Assembly: GCA_017962445.1 (NCBI GenBank)
Contig: JAGCVI010000023.1
Location: 1 to 64,000 of the forward strand
Direction of reading: 5' to 3'
Source: Bacteroidales bacterium
Lineage (GTDB): Bacteria > Bacteroidota > Bacteroidia > Bacteroidales > P3
DNA: 64,000 nt
Within the stretch, counting starts at the first letter, position 1, and each line of letters opens with the position of its first letter. Positions 50,485-60,221 of the stretch are shown here, one piece after another. A model generated the notes under the pieces. It worked only from the letters and a program-made list of their open reading frames with translations. It searched no databases and had not been told where the DNA came from. Made by a program: the position numbers and the translations under genes.

Positions 50485-52614
50485 CTACACTTGCTTCATG
50501 CTCAGTGATATGCGATGGCGTCGAAGATCTACTTCAATGACTTTTACCTGTACATGCTGATGCAGATGGATCACTTCGTTGGGGTCGTTGACGCGACGGT
50601 TTGCCATCTGTGAAATATGAACCAGACCGTCTTGGTGCACTCCTACGTCGACAAAAGCACCGAAAGCAGTGATATTGGTGACGATTCCTGGCAGAACCAT
50701 GCCTTCTTGAAGGTCTTCAATTTTGGTGACATTCTTGTCAAACTCAAAAATCTCGAATTTGGCTCGCGGGTCGAGCCCTGGTTTGTCGAGCTCGCGCATG
50801 ATGTCTTGAAGTGTCGGCAGTCCGCAGTCGTCGCTCACAAACTTCGAGATGTCTATCTTGGAACGGAGTTCCTTGTCTTTCATCAACTCCTCTACTGTGG
50901 CACCCACATTTGCTGCCATGCGTTCAACGAGTGCATAGCGTTCGGGATGAACTGCGCTGCGGTCTAATGGGTTGTCACTCTCGCGGACGCGCAGGAAACC
51001 TGCACATTGTTCGAAGGCTTTGTCCCCAAGTCTCTCTACCTGCAGTAGTTCGTGCCGGTTGTGAAAAGCTCCCTTGCGGTTGCGGTAGTCAACGATTTTG
51101 GCGGCCAGCGACGGTCCGATGCCGCTGACATAACTGAGCAGCTCCTTGCTGGCGGTATTCAACTCTACGCCTACACTATTGACGCAGCTGATTACAACGT
51201 CCTCGAGGCTGTCGTGAAGCATGCTTTGGTCCACATCATGCTGGTATTGGCCGACACCGATGCTTTTCGGGTCTATTTTCACCAATTCGCTGAGCGGATC
51301 CATTAGACGGCGACCGATGCTGACGGCACCACGAACCGTCACATCGTATTCTGGGAATTCGGCGCGTGCCACATCGCTGGCGCTGTACACTGACGCTCCG
51401 CTCTCGCTGACCATAACAGCGATGACTTTGTTTTTGAAACGGCAGCGTTTGACGACCTCTTCGGTTTCGCGTCCTGCGGTGCCGTTGCCAATGGCTATGG
51501 CCTCGATATGGAATGCCTCGACCAGTGCCTCTAGTTTGGAAACGGCGGCACGCTCCTCGCGAACCGATGTGAAAGGGTAGATTGTCTCGTTGTGGATGAG
51601 TTGACCTTGGGCATCAAGGCACACCACCTTGCATCCGGTGCGGAAGCCCGGATCAATGGCAAGAGTACGCTTCTGCCCTAACGGTGAGGCCAGCAGCAGT
51701 TGGCGCAGATTTTCGGCGAAGACTTTGATGGCTTCTTTGTCAGCACGTTCCTTCAGAATATTATAGAATTCGGTCTCGATGCTTGGAGCAATAAGCCGTT
51801 TGTAGCTGTCTTTGACGGCCTCGGCCACCTGCTCGGACGACTCATAGTTGCCGCGCACAAACTGACGTTCGAGGGCTTCCAGCACCTGCTCGTCATCTTC
51901 GGGTGCTATCTTGACGCGTAGCATTCCTTCGCTTTCACCGCGGAACATGGCCAATATGCGGTGCGACGGAGCTCGCATGGCGTTCTCTTTCCAGTCGAAC
52001 CACGATTGGAACTTGCCAGCCTCTTCCTCTTTGTTCTTTACAACCTTAGAGATGAGCATTGCATTGCGTCTGAACAGGTTGCGTACCTTGTTACGTGCAG
52101 CGATGTCTTCGCTTACACGTTCAGCTATGATGTCGCGTGCGCCACCGAGAGCTTCCTCGACACTGTTTACGCCTTTCTCCTCGTTGACATAGGGCATGGC
52201 AAGTTGTTCCACATTGCATTGGTATTGTTTCTGCAATGCGTCGGCGAGCGGTTGCAGGCCTTTCTCTATGGCCATCGACGCCCTCGTCTTGCGCTTCGGG
52301 CGATAGGGGAGGTAGAGGTCTTCGAGTTCGGTCATGCTCTCGGCGTTATCGATAAGTGCTTTGAGTTCTGGTGTCAGTTTGCCTTGCTCTTCAATGCTTT
52401 GCAGTATTGCATCGCGTCGTTTGTCCAGCTCCTTGAGTTTCAATAGCATGTCGCGAATGGCGGCAATCTGGACCTCGTTAAGGTTACCTGTCGCCTCTTT
52501 GCGATAGCGGGCAATGAAAGGAACTGTGGCACCCTGTTCGAGCAGTTCTATTGTTTTCTCGACCTGGCGGATGCCGACATTTATTTGTGCGGAGATGTGT
52601 TTTGCGTAGTCCAC
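50485..52614 (-). CDS. tex: Transcription accessory protein Tex (S1 RNA-binding)
   Basis: 709 residues. N-terminal helical region with GATVPFIARYRKEATGNL, a YqgF/RNase H-like domain (TLAIDPGFRTGCKVVCLD), helix-hairpin-helix motifs (YVSGIGPSLAAKIVDYRNRKG) and a C-terminal S1 domain (PGIVTNITAFGAFVDVGVHQDGL). Tex binds RNA and affects transcription fidelity and toxin regulation in other bacteria. The start is GTG 52614; no ATG is available before the conserved N-terminus. A perfect -7 box at 52722-52729 gives a leader of about 100 nt. Confidence 0.94.
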   Translation of the reverse strand: MDYAKHISAQINVGIRQVEKTIELLEQGATVPFIARYRKEATGNLNEVQIAAIRDMLLKLKELDKRRDAILQSIEEQGKLTPELKALIDNAESMTELEDLYLPYRPKRKTRASMAIEKGLQPLADALQKQYQCNVEQLAMPYVNEEKGVNSVEEALGGARDIIAERVSEDIAARNKVRNLFRRNAMLISKVVKNKEEEAGKFQSWFDWKENAMRAPSHRILAMFRGESEGMLRVKIAPEDDEQVLEALERQFVRGNYESSEQVAEAVKDSYKRLIAPSIETEFYNILKERADKEAIKVFAENLRQLLLASPLGQKRTLAIDPGFRTGCKVVCLDAQGQLIHNETIYPFTSVREERAAVSKLEALVEAFHIEAIAIGNGTAGRETEEVVKRCRFKNKVIAVMVSESGASVYSASDVARAEFPEYDVTVRGAVSIGRRLMDPLSELVKIDPKSIGVGQYQHDVDQSMLHDSLEDVVISCVNSVGVELNTASKELLSYVSGIGPSLAAKIVDYRNRKGAFHNRHELLQVERLGDKAFEQCAGFLRVRESDNPLDRSAVHPERYALVERMAANVGATVEELMKDKELRSKIDISKFVSDDCGLPTLQDIMRELDKPGLDPRAKFEIFEFDKNVTKIEDLQEGMVLPGIVTNITAFGAFVDVGVHQDGLVHISQMANRRVNDPNEVIHLHQHVQVKVIEVDLRRHRISLSMKQV

Positions 52615-52721
52615 TTGAGTTGTGCTATTATTGAAAATGATTATAAGATGGTTTGATGTCTTTGTTTTAGAAGACTGAGTGTCAGTAGGTAGATACTCTA
52701 GTGCTCATAAAAAAGAACATA

Positions 52722-52752
52722 CAAAGATAGGGTTTTATTTTGAAAGACAATA
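52722..52752 (-). promoter_or_regulatory. Promoter of the tex operon
   Basis: Minus strand TATCTTTG (52729-52722), perfect; ATTG at 52751-52748 (18-bp spacing) as a -33-like element. Between 52615 and 52868 no gene is seen. Confidence 0.65.
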
Positions 52753-52868
52753 CCAATTGTCCCTTAACTCTTTTTGACTCCCCATAACTCCTAAAATCAC
52801 TTTTTTTTATCATTGAATAATATTATTGTGATCGTTGCGTTATAAAAAAATAAATTAAGAAATATACG

Positions 52869-53465
52869 ATGAAGAAGATTCTGTTTTTCATAGCTTTTGC
52901 GGCCACTTTTACTACCATGTCGGCCCAGGAGGTAAGTGCACGTGCCAAAGCCATGCGCATGATGACATTCGCCAAACCGGAGTACATGGTCAAGGATGTG
53001 AAGGTGTTTATCGACACTATGACTGTCTATTCGTTGGCTGACTATGTCATCTATCCTATCGGAAAGTGGGAAAACGTGGAGCAGTACATCACCAATACAA
53101 AGTTGCACTGGTACCGAGAGGTTGGATATAAACGTTATTTTGATTCAATGTCTGTGTCGGTCAATATTCTTCGCCGCCTCGACGACAGCTATATCGATAT
53201 GTACCGCAGTATCACCACAGGCCGTGTCGAGATGATTGCAGGCAAGATAACCGACCCCGAGGTTGTACTTGACAACGGTGTGCATGTGGGTATGAGCAAA
53301 GAGGATGTTTTCCGAGTCTTGTTCAAGCGTTTCCCGAAATCGTATGTTGCCGACATCAGCGTACTCAAGGTGATAAGCGGTGCAGGTGAAGTTGGCCAGA
53401 TATACACCTTCAAGGGCAACAAATTGCGCCATATAGGAATCATTTCCAAGTATAAATATTATTAG
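52869..53465 (+). CDS. Exported protein of unknown function
   Basis: 198 residues with a signal peptide ending TTMSAQE. Mixed alpha/beta with no known motif. The end EVGQIYTFKGNKLRHIGIISKYKYY is a beta-hairpin pattern common in small exported Bacteroidota proteins, and NGVHVGMSKEDVFRVLF looks like a SmpA/BamE-type turn (hGMsk-dV). That resemblance is only partial, but a BamE-like fold is possible. It precedes nadD by 9 bp and may be co-transcribed. A TATTATTG (52821-52828, 7 of 8) could be the -7 box. Confidence 0.75.
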   Translation: MKKILFFIAFAATFTTMSAQEVSARAKAMRMMTFAKPEYMVKDVKVFIDTMTVYSLADYVIYPIGKWENVEQYITNTKLHWYREVGYKRYFDSMSVSVNILRRLDDSYIDMYRSITTGRVEMIAGKITDPEVVLDNGVHVGMSKEDVFRVLFKRFPKSYVADISVLKVISGAGEVGQIYTFKGNKLRHIGIISKYKYY

Positions 53466-53474
53466 TAGAGAACA

Positions 53475-54068
53475 GTGAACCGTGAATTGAAGCACGTAGG
53501 TCTTTTTTTCGGTTCGTTCAACCCCATACATGTGGGGCATTTGATTATTGCCAACTCCATGCTCGAATTGACTGACATGGACGAGGTTTGGTTTGTTGTT
53601 TCGCCACATAATCCCTTAAAGGAACGTCGCACACTTCTTGCCGACCACCACCGCCTTCAGATGGTGCGTGTGGCCATCGACGACAACTACCGCATGAGGG
53701 CATCCGATGTGGAACTCCACTTGCCTGTTCCGTCATATACTTCCGTGACATTGGCCCATCTATCGGACAAGCATCCCGACAAACGTTTCTCTCTTATTAT
53801 GGGTGGTGATAATCTGGAGAACTTCCGCCGTTGGCGTAACTGGGAATTTATCATTGGGAACTATCAGATATATGTCTATCCGCGTCCCGGCAGCCAGCTT
53901 GACGATTTGGCGCAACACGAGAATGTGCATCTTGTCGATGTCCCGATGATAGACATCTCATCAAGCTACATACGTCAGCAAATAGCCGATGGACATCCAC
54001 CGCGCTACCTGCTCACCGAGCCGGTGTTCCAGTATCTTACAGAAATGCACTTCTACGAGAAGAAATAA
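53475..54068 (+). CDS. nadD: Nicotinate-nucleotide adenylyltransferase
   Basis: 197 residues, the normal NadD size. It joins ATP and nicotinate mononucleotide in NAD synthesis. Nucleotidyltransferase motif GLFFGSFNPIHVGHLIIA with the HxGH signature, MGGDNLENFRRW, and the ISSSYIRQQI motif. There is no ATG start; GTG 53475 or TTG 53487 are the choices. TTG 53487 gives MKHVGLFFGSFNPIH, the standard N-terminus, while GTG 53475 adds four residues. The gene follows the exported protein by 9 bp and ends in a shared bidirectional terminator. Confidence 0.93.
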   Translation: MNRELKHVGLFFGSFNPIHVGHLIIANSMLELTDMDEVWFVVSPHNPLKERRTLLADHHRLQMVRVAIDDNYRMRASDVELHLPVPSYTSVTLAHLSDKHPDKRFSLIMGGDNLENFRRWRNWEFIIGNYQIYVYPRPGSQLDDLAQHENVHLVDVPMIDISSSYIRQQIADGHPPRYLLTEPVFQYLTEMHFYEKK

Positions 54069-54097
54069 AAAAAGCAGACCTGCTGGTCTGCTTTTTT
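54068..54097. terminator. Bidirectional intrinsic terminator
   Basis: AAAAAAGCAGACC (54068-54080) and GGTCTGCTTTTTT (54085-54097) pair perfectly around TGCT. Each strand ends in a T-run, so it can serve nadD (plus) and the convergent histone-like gene (minus). Confidence 0.92.
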
Positions 54098-54117
54098 ATT
54101 ACATGTTTTTAAAAGTC

Positions 54118-55644
54118 TTATTTTTTCTTGGTTGTTTTCTTTGCAGCCGCAGTTTTTGTTACGGTGACTTTAGCTTTGGCTGTTTTGGTGACTTTTTTTG
54201 CAGGGGTAGCTTTGGCTTTTGCCACAGGCGTAGCCTTTGCTTTTGCAACGGGAGTGGCTTTTGCTTTAGCTACAGGAGCTTTTTTTGCTTTTGCCACAGG
54301 AGTAGCCTTTGCTTTAGCTACAGGAGCCTTTTTTGCTTTTGCCACGGGAGTGGCTTTTGCTTTAGCTACAGGAGCTTTTTTAGCTTTTGCCACGGGAGTG
54401 GCTTTTGCTTTAGCTACAGGAGCTTTTTTTGCTTTTGCCACAGGAGTGGCTTTTGCTTTAGCTACAGGAGCTTTTTTGGCTTTTGCCACGGGAGTGGCTT
54501 TTGCTTTAGCTACAGGAGCTTTTTTGGCTTTTGCCACAGGCGTAGCCTTTGCTTTAGCCACAGGAGCTTTTTTAGCTTTTGCTACAGGAGTAGCTTTTGC
54601 TTTAGCTACTGGAGTGGCTTTTGCTTTTGTCACGGGCGTAGCCTTTGTTTTTGCTACCGGAGCTTTTTTAGCTTTTGCCACAGGCGTAGCTTTTGCTTTG
54701 GTTACCGGAGCAGCTTTTGCTTTTGTCGCAGGTGTAACCTTGGCTTTTGTTGTCGTTGTAGCTTTGGCTTTTGTTGCCGGAGCTGTTTTCGCTTTTGTTG
54801 CAGGGGCAACTTTTGCTTTCTTTGCAGGAACTGCTTTTGTAATCTTGGCCATTGTTATTTTTATTTTTTTTGGTGCGACGGCCTTTGCCGTTTTTATAGC
54901 ATTGGTTGTCGCAGTGGTTTCTTTTACTGTTGCTTTGGCTTTCGGTTCGGTAGCTTTGGCAGTGCGAGTCGACGATTTACGAGCTTCCTTCACGGCTGCA
55001 CCCACGGCCTGGATCGAAGTGATGTCAGGATTCGTGGAGTGTCTTTTACGTGCTTTGGGAGTCTCCTCGGGAGGATTCTCTTCGCGCAGCATACCTTCAC
55101 CGGCATCAGCTTCGTTCAGCAGAGCCTCAATGTCGAGTAGTTCGTCGTCGTTGGGCTCGATATCCTCGTCGTCTATATCGTCGTCATCTTCGCCTTCGTC
55201 GCTGGCATCGTCGCCATATTCGTTTTCAATCTCTTCGTTAGCCATTTCAAATTCTTTCTTGTCTTCCGGCAGCCCCTCGAAGATTTCTTCGTATGCTCCA
55301 TGTTTCAGTTTGCCCACAGAACGGTTGCCCTCTTCTTTGTCGATGGCCTCCGACAAGGGAGCGAATTCGCTTTCTTCCTGCTCATCGTCAGAACCGTAAA
55401 TGTCTTTGTCGAGGTCTTCCTCCACAAGACCGGTGTCAATCTTAACGTCGAACTTAATCATGTATGACGTGTCGTCAGTTTCGAGCGGGACGACAAAAAT
55501 AGGTTCGCCGTTGGGCTTGATGGTTTTCTGCAAGTACTCTTTATAACCGTCAGGATAGGTTTCTTTGAATAGTTCCCGAATTTCTTCGGTTAAGTTCTTG
55601 TAGCTGATAATCAGTTTTTTCTTGCGATTTCTGTGGTCTATCAT
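54118..55644 (-). CDS. Histone-H1-like protein: conserved N-terminus, acidic middle, Lys/Ala/Pro repeat tail
   Basis: 508 residues in three parts. Residues 1-about 75 (LIISYKNLTEEIRELFKETY and FVVPLETDDTSYMIKFDVKI) form a folded domain that I do not recognise by name. Residues about 75-190 are strongly acidic (runs of Asp/Glu). From about residue 215 the protein is Lys/Ala/Thr/Pro-rich, with seven consecutive copies of a 16-residue unit KKAPVAKAKATPVAKA and more degenerate copies on both sides. The tail resembles eukaryotic histone H1 and bacterial H1-like proteins, which bind DNA non-specifically. A role in nucleoid compaction or RNA binding is plausible. It precedes parE in map order but is transcribed after it on the same strand. 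Confidence 0.82.
   Translation of the reverse strand: MIDHRNRKKKLIISYKNLTEEIRELFKETYPDGYKEYLQKTIKPNGEPIFVVPLETDDTSYMIKFDVKIDTGLVEEDLDKDIYGSDDEQEESEFAPLSEAIDKEEGNRSVGKLKHGAYEEIFEGLPEDKKEFEMANEEIENEYGDDASDEGEDDDDIDDEDIEPNDDELLDIEALLNEADAGEGMLREENPPEETPKARKRHSTNPDITSIQAVGAAVKEARKSSTRTAKATEPKAKATVKETTATTNAIKTAKAVAPKKIKITMAKITKAVPAKKAKVAPATKAKTAPATKAKATTTTKAKVTPATKAKAAPVTKAKATPVAKAKKAPVAKTKATPVTKAKATPVAKAKATPVAKAKKAPVAKAKATPVAKAKKAPVAKAKATPVAKAKKAPVAKAKATPVAKAKKAPVAKAKATPVAKAKKAPVAKAKATPVAKAKKAPVAKAKATPVAKAKKAPVAKAKATPVAKAKATPVAKAKATPAKKVTKTAKAKVTVTKTAAAKKTTKKK
54220..54730 (-). repeat. 48-bp coding repeat in the histone-like gene
   Basis: A 48-bp unit (16 residues) runs in tandem, seven nearly identical copies between about 54,260 and 54,620, followed by shuffled half-units. 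Copies differ mainly at third codon positions, which suggests repeated duplication with selection on the protein. Confidence 0.85.
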
Positions 55645-55765
55645 TGCGGAATAATTTTGTGCAAGTATAGCAAGTTTCTGTAAATGTTCAAAATTTTTTT
55701 AATTCAAACGCTTTTTTTTGTCTTTTGTTCCACTTTCAAAAAGATTCGGTGTCAGTCCTTTTGCT

Positions 55766-57661
55766 TTAAGCCACGACAATTGATTCGTCGTCTTCAACAC
55801 GCAGGTTGTCCATTATAAACTCGCGGCGTTCCATTGTGTTCTCGCCCATATAGAAACTGAGTACGCCCTTGATGTCGAAGTCCTTGTGCAGCAGCACGGG
55901 ATCGAGCCTCATGTCTTTACCTATGAAGTTTTTGAACTCATCGGGAGATATCTCTCCAAGACCTTTGAATCGTGTTATTTCTGCGTTAGGGGTATTGTTG
56001 ATGGCCTCAATACGCTCGTCGTCGGTGTAGCAGTAGCTTGTCTTTTGCTTGTTGCGCACACGGAACAGCGGTGTCTGTAGGATGTACACATGTCCTGTGC
56101 GGATAAGCTCGGGATAGAAGCGCAGGAAGAAGGTTAGCAGTAGCAGTCGTATGTGCATACCGTCAACATCAGCATCGGTGGCGATGACAACATTGTTGTA
56201 GCGCAGGTTCTCGATGCCGTTGTCGATGTCAAGAGCGTTGTGGAGCAGGTTGAGCTCGTCGTTTTTATATACGTCTATTTTACTGATACTATATGTATTC
56301 TTGGGTTTTCCTCTAAGGCTGAAGACGGCTTGGGTGGCGACATCGCGGCTTTTGGTGATGCTTCCGCTTGCCGAGTCACCCTCGGTGATGAAGATGGTTG
56401 TTTCGAGCCGTCGGGCATGGTTAGTGTTATAGTGTATGTGGCAGTCGCGCAACTTGCGATTGTTGAGGCTTGCCTTTTTGCTGCTTTCGCGAGCCTCTTT
56501 CTTTATGCCGGCAATCTCTTTGCGCTCTTTCTCGTTCTGGTTTATCTTCTGCAGCATGGCTTCGGCGGTGGCCGCGTTCATGTGCAGGTAGTTGTCGAGG
56601 TGACGTTTCAGGATGTCGAGGACATATGTTTTCAGCACTGGGCTGTCATTTGTGCCGTCAGCTTTGTTGGGTTCCAGGTGTGTTGAGCCGAGTTTTGTCT
56701 TTGTCTGTGCCTCGAACACTGGCTCCTGAATCCTGACGCACAAGGCGCACACAAGACCCTGACGGAACACTGCTGGCTCGTAGTCTTTCTTGAAGAAGTC
56801 GCGAGCCACGCGGGCAAACCCTTCGCGGAATGCGCTTTGATGGGTGCCGCCCTCGGTAGTGTGTTGTCCGTTGACGAACGAGTAGTAATAGTCGCTGCTT
56901 TGTCCGTTGACGTGGGTGAAGGCACACTCAAAGTCGCCGTCCTTGATATGTACAACTGGATAAAGACCTTCTCCATCCATGTTGTGTTCCAGTAGGTCGA
57001 GCAGTCCATTTTTAGAGGCGTAGCGTTTGTCGTTGTAGTAGAGCGTTAGCCCCTTGTTCAGGTAGGCGTAGTTCCAGATGCGTTCCTCCACGTATTCGTT
57101 GACGAAGTGGAAGTTGCCGAACAGTTTGTTGTCGGGTATGAATTCGACAAGCGTTCCATTGTCCTCGCCACATTTCACCACACCGCTGTCTTTGTGTAGC
57201 TTTCCTTCGGTGAATTCGGCGTAGCGGCATTTGCCGTCGCGCACGGACATGACCTTGAAATAGGAGCTCAGGGCGTTCACTGCCTTTGTACCGACACCGT
57301 TTAGGCCCACTGATTTCTGGAATACCTTGCTGTCGTACTTGGCTCCGGTGTTGAGTTTGCTGACGGCGTCGACGATGCTACCCAGAGGAATGCCGCGTCC
57401 GAAGTCGCGGATACTGACTCTTCGTTCGGCGAAATCAATCTTCACATTGATACGCTTGCCGTAGCCGGAGGTGAACTCGTCGATGGCGTTGTCGATAACC
57501 TCTTTGATGAGGACATAGATGCCGTCGTCGTGGCTCGAGCCGTCGCCCAGCTTTCCGATGTACATGCCAGGGCGCAGGCGGATATGTTCCATATCCTCGA
57601 GGTGGATAATGCTACTCTCGTCGTATTCGTTATTGATGGGGTTTATGATGTTGTCTTCCAT
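55766..57661 (-). CDS. parE: DNA topoisomerase IV subunit B (type IIA topoisomerase ATPase)
   Basis: 631 residues. GHKL ATPase region with [12 protein letters not shown] and [21 protein letters not shown], then [16 protein letters not shown]; the transducer domain; and TOPRIM motifs EGDSASGS and [19 protein letters not shown]. The C-terminus ([20 protein letters not shown]) is typical. Lack of the long insert and general pattern favour ParE over GyrB. ParC is not adjacent in this window. A perfect -7 box lies 57 bp upstream at 57718-57726, divergent from the exported gene at 57871. Confidence 0.9.
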   Translation of the reverse strand: MEDNIINPINNEYDESSIIHLEDMEHIRLRPGMYIGKLGDGSSHDDGIYVLIKEVIDNAIDEFTSGYGKRINVKIDFAERRVSIRDFGRGIPLGSIVDAVSKLNTGAKYDSKVFQKSVGLNGVGTKAVNALSSYFKVMSVRDGKCRYAEFTEGKLHKDSGVVKCGEDNGTLVEFIPDNKLFGNFHFVNEYVEERIWNYAYLNKGLTLYYNDKRYASKNGLLDLLEHNMDGEGLYPVVHIKDGDFECAFTHVNGQSSDYYYSFVNGQHTTEGGTHQSAFREGFARVARDFFKKDYEPAVFRQGLVCALCVRIQEPVFEAQTKTKLGSTHLEPNKADGTNDSPVLKTYVLDILKRHLDNYLHMNAATAEAMLQKINQNEKERKEIAGIKKEARESSKKASLNNRKLRDCHIHYNTNHARRLETTIFITEGDSASGSITKSRDVATQAVFSLRGKPKNTYSISKIDVYKNDELNLLHNALDIDNGIENLRYNNVVIATDADVDGMHIRLLLLTFFLRFYPELIRTGHVYILQTPLFRVRNKQKTSYCYTDDERIEAINNTPNAEITRFKGLGEISPDEFKNFIGKDMRLDPVLLHKDFDIKGVLSFYMGENTMERREFIMDNLRVEDDESIVVA

Positions 57662-57717
57662 GCTTCAAAGATGTGTAAATCAAAGAAAAGGCTGCGAGTG
57701 TGCAACACTTTCAAAGT

Positions 57718-57726
57718 GCAAAAGTA
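57718..57726 (-). promoter_or_regulatory. -7 box of parE
   Basis: TACTTTTGC on the minus strand, perfect TAnnTTTG(C). Leader of about 50 nt; it includes a CACTTT C AAAGTG inverted repeat (57707-57719). Confidence 0.6.
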
Positions 57727-57870
57727 CTAAAATATATATTTGTGTGATGCTCATTGGAACTCTTTTTTTCCCACATCGATTGTTGAAAAAATCAAGTTGC
57801 TGTAAATTTTTTGTAAAAAATGGTACAGATATAGACGAACGAAAATCTTTTGACGTTAATATAAATTGTT

Positions 57871-59415
57871 ATGAAGTATAAGATTGTCTTTTTGTTTTTG
57901 CTGTTTTCGGCTTTGATGTGCATAGGGCAGCCCAGTGGCGGATATATCGTACCAAGCTTTACTGAGCAGTTTGGCCAAGGTATACGCAAGGTAGTAATGA
58001 TTCAGGAGAATTCTAAGACAGTGTATCGCGTTGCCCGTGACGGGAGTGTGAAATTCCCATACGAATACGATAAAAAGGAAAGGGTGAAAACGTACTACGA
58101 CAAAGAGAGGCAAGAACAAGTGAGTAAATATTTCAAAACCATATATGTATCTGGCAAGCGTCGCAAAGTGAAATATGAAACACGTGTCTTTTCCGACACA
58201 GTCGAAGGGGTGGGTTGCACGTCGTATGGATGTGTCTACCAAGATGGTCTCTTGTATCGGCTTAGTGTGACGAAACGTGATTTTAGATCATTTGTTGATT
58301 CTGTTTTCGAAAACGACCAAAAAATATATCCGGCTTATAGGGTTGGCGACACACTTCCGTCGGATTTGTCCAAGTTGAGCAGTGTCACATGGTATGCCGA
58401 CAGCACGTTCGGCAGAATTGTGAAATACGAGTTTCTCAGGAATGGTGTGAGAAATTACGTTTCAACCTACACTCCCGTGGGTGACACACTGCTCTGTGTT
58501 CAGGTCTATGACACAAACAAGTATAATCCCAAGCCCTTTTTTGATATCTTCAAGCAATACCCGCAAGGGGAAGAGGAGTATTATTACGCACCCGACAGCA
58601 CGTTGTTGGAGATGAGCCGAATGACGCGAAACAAGCGGGGCATGCCGGATACTATATATTGGTGGCGCAAGAATGGCGAGCCTTCAGGCTGTATACAGCC
58701 AAAAGACAGGAAAAAGACCGAATGGGAAAGGCTTGAAACTCACCAGTACGAATACAACTCGCGCGGCGGAATAATTGAAGATCGCATCTATTTCGGCGAC
58801 ACGCTCAATAGGACTATACGCTACAAACTGAAATACCGCAGGACAACCACGCCGAGAAAACCATTTGAGGAAGATTTGTATATTCATACTGCAGAAGGCG
58901 ATTTCGTTCATTGCTATGATGGCTATTATACCGAGTATTACATGCTGCCAAAGAGAGCACGTGATTTTTTGAAATCAAAGTGTGTCGGTGAGGATGTGGT
59001 AATGGTGGTTTGCACAGAAAAGGAAGAGCAGTATCGTTACGGTAATGATAAAACCGTTTCGCGCAGGCATTGGTGGGTTATGCTCGCGGACAGTACGCAA
59101 CTCTTTTTCGACAAAAAGGGCCGTTGGCAGGTTATTGAACGTTACGGCTCTGAGGGCCTCACAGAAACATGGACAAGTATGATTCCGGAGAAGGCTATGA
59201 AACAAATTGGGGAAGCGTGTAAAAATTCGGGAAGCCATTTAAAGGAGACAGGTGCCAAAAGAGGAAGACTACATATTCTGAGAATCTCTGCATCACTTAA
59301 TCATTATGGAGTTTATTGTTGGGAAGAAACCCCTGGCATTCGTGTTGCGGGTCTGCCTCCGTATGCTATCTTCAACAAGAAATGGAAATGGTTGGGAATG
59401 CACTTCCGAATATAA
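57871..59415 (+). CDS. Exported protein of unknown function
   Basis: 514 residues with a signal peptide ending SALMCIGQP (the Cys lacks a proper lipobox, so type I cleavage is likely). The mature protein is rich in Tyr, Lys and Arg, basic, with short repeats of charged beta strands (YDKKERVKTYYDKE, EYNSRGGIIEDRIYFGD) reminiscent of YD/RHS-like or antitoxin-MORN-type strand-turn patterns. No T9SS sorting domain is visible at the C-terminus. It stands alone between parE and tRNA-Leu, with a terminator at its end. Confidence 0.75.
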   Translation: MKYKIVFLFLLFSALMCIGQPSGGYIVPSFTEQFGQGIRKVVMIQENSKTVYRVARDGSVKFPYEYDKKERVKTYYDKERQEQVSKYFKTIYVSGKRRKVKYETRVFSDTVEGVGCTSYGCVYQDGLLYRLSVTKRDFRSFVDSVFENDQKIYPAYRVGDTLPSDLSKLSSVTWYADSTFGRIVKYEFLRNGVRNYVSTYTPVGDTLLCVQVYDTNKYNPKPFFDIFKQYPQGEEEYYYAPDSTLLEMSRMTRNKRGMPDTIYWWRKNGEPSGCIQPKDRKKTEWERLETHQYEYNSRGGIIEDRIYFGDTLNRTIRYKLKYRRTTTPRKPFEEDLYIHTAEGDFVHCYDGYYTEYYMLPKRARDFLKSKCVGEDVVMVVCTEKEEQYRYGNDKTVSRRHWWVMLADSTQLFFDKKGRWQVIERYGSEGLTETWTSMIPEKAMKQIGEACKNSGSHLKETGAKRGRLHILRISASLNHYGVYCWEETPGIRVAGLPPYAIFNKKWKWLGMHFRI

Positions 59416-59417
59416 AA

Positions 59418-59449
59418 TTAAGAGGCCAGTCATTTGACCAGCCTCTTAA
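59418..59449. terminator. Terminator between the exported gene and tRNA-Leu
   Basis: TTAAGAGGC (59418-59426) and GCCTCTTAA (59441-59449) pair; an inner GTCA..TGAC extends the stem past a small internal loop. On the minus strand it is followed by TTTTA, so it most likely ends the tRNA-Leu transcript and may act for the convergent gene too. Confidence 0.75.
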
Positions 59450-59461
59450 ACCTTTGCCTTG

Positions 59462-59543
59462 TGCGGATGGGGGGACTCGAACCCCCACTCCGTGAGGAAC
59501 TAGATCCTAAGTCTAGCGCGGCTACCAATTACGCCACATCCGC
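59462..59543 (-). tRNA. tRNA-Leu(TAG)
   Basis: 82 nt with acceptor stem GCGGATG/CATCCGC, anticodon stem CTAGA/TCTAG and loop CTTAGGA (anticodon TAG), a long variable arm as expected for Leu, and T-arm GGGGGTTCGAGTCCCCC. CCA is not encoded. Confidence 0.95.
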
Positions 59544-59602
59544 ATTGTGTTTTTCGCTTATTTACTTAGTGTTAGGATTTGATTTGTGCGCGGAAAACTT
59601 TT

Positions 59603-59634
59603 GCAAAGGTAGAATTATTTTAACAAATGACAAA
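59603..59634 (-). promoter_or_regulatory. Promoter of tRNA-Leu
   Basis: Minus strand: TTTG (59634-59631), exactly 19 bp, TACCTTTGC (59611-59603). A complete consensus promoter; start about 54 nt before the tRNA 5' end. Confidence 0.8.
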
Positions 59635-59690
59635 ATATTTTTTTGAAAAGTGCCGTTATTCAAACTATTAACCTTAAAAAAAGTAAAGTA

Positions 59691-60194
59691 ATGAAATCAA
59701 TGAGAAAAATTCTTGCCTTCTTTATGATGGCTGCAACAATTTCAATGGTGTCTTGTAAGTCGGATGATGAAGAGAAACCGGAACCACCAGCAAGAGACCT
59801 TACCGGTACTGCTTGGGAATGTGAAATGAATGGAACTTACACACAACAGGGAATCACGATGAATATTGGATTCCTTTCAATGATTGATTTTATAGATAAT
59901 CAGAACGGTGAGCTGTTCTATAACATTGACGTGACGGTTCCGCAATACCCATCGGCCAATCAAAGCTTCGATATGACAGAAGTGTTCACTTATACGATGA
60001 CTGGCAATGCATTGACATTGGTGGCCACAGGATCAGATCCTGAGACGGGCGAGCCGTATACCACGGAATATAAGGCTACTTATAATGCAGATGACAACAC
60101 TATTGTGTTCGATTACGACGATGATCAGATGGCTGAGATTTTAGGCTCAGACATTGTCATTTACCATGAGATTCCAGTTAATTCAAATAAGTAA
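59691..60194 (+). CDS. Small lipoprotein of unknown function
   Basis: 167 residues from ATG 59691 (ATG 59700 also possible). Lipoprotein signal with Cys22 after ISMVS; then a Asp/Glu/Pro-rich linker (KSDDEEKPEPPARDL) and a small beta-barrel-like domain: LTGTAWECEMNGTY, FTYTMTGNALTLVA, TEYKATYNADDNTIVFDY. This order of strands resembles lipocalin-like lipoproteins common in Bacteroidota. The ligand is not known. No -7 box is evident upstream. A C10 protease gene follows after 27 bp. Confidence 0.8.
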   Translation: MKSMRKILAFFMMAATISMVSCKSDDEEKPEPPARDLTGTAWECEMNGTYTQQGITMNIGFLSMIDFIDNQNGELFYNIDVTVPQYPSANQSFDMTEVFTYTMTGNALTLVATGSDPETGEPYTTEYKATYNADDNTIVFDYDDDQMAEILGSDIVIYHEIPVNSNK

Positions 60195-60221
60195 TAGTTC
60201 TAAAAACGTATTATCCGTCCT

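Noticed and set aside
54128-55399. Long plus-strand open frames (also 53989-55140) opposite the histone-like gene
   Set aside because: They mirror the 48-bp repeat: monotonous Ala/Phe/Thr/Gly or Ser/Phe/Cys/Arg strings. The minus-strand frame has a folded N-terminus and fits the terminator.
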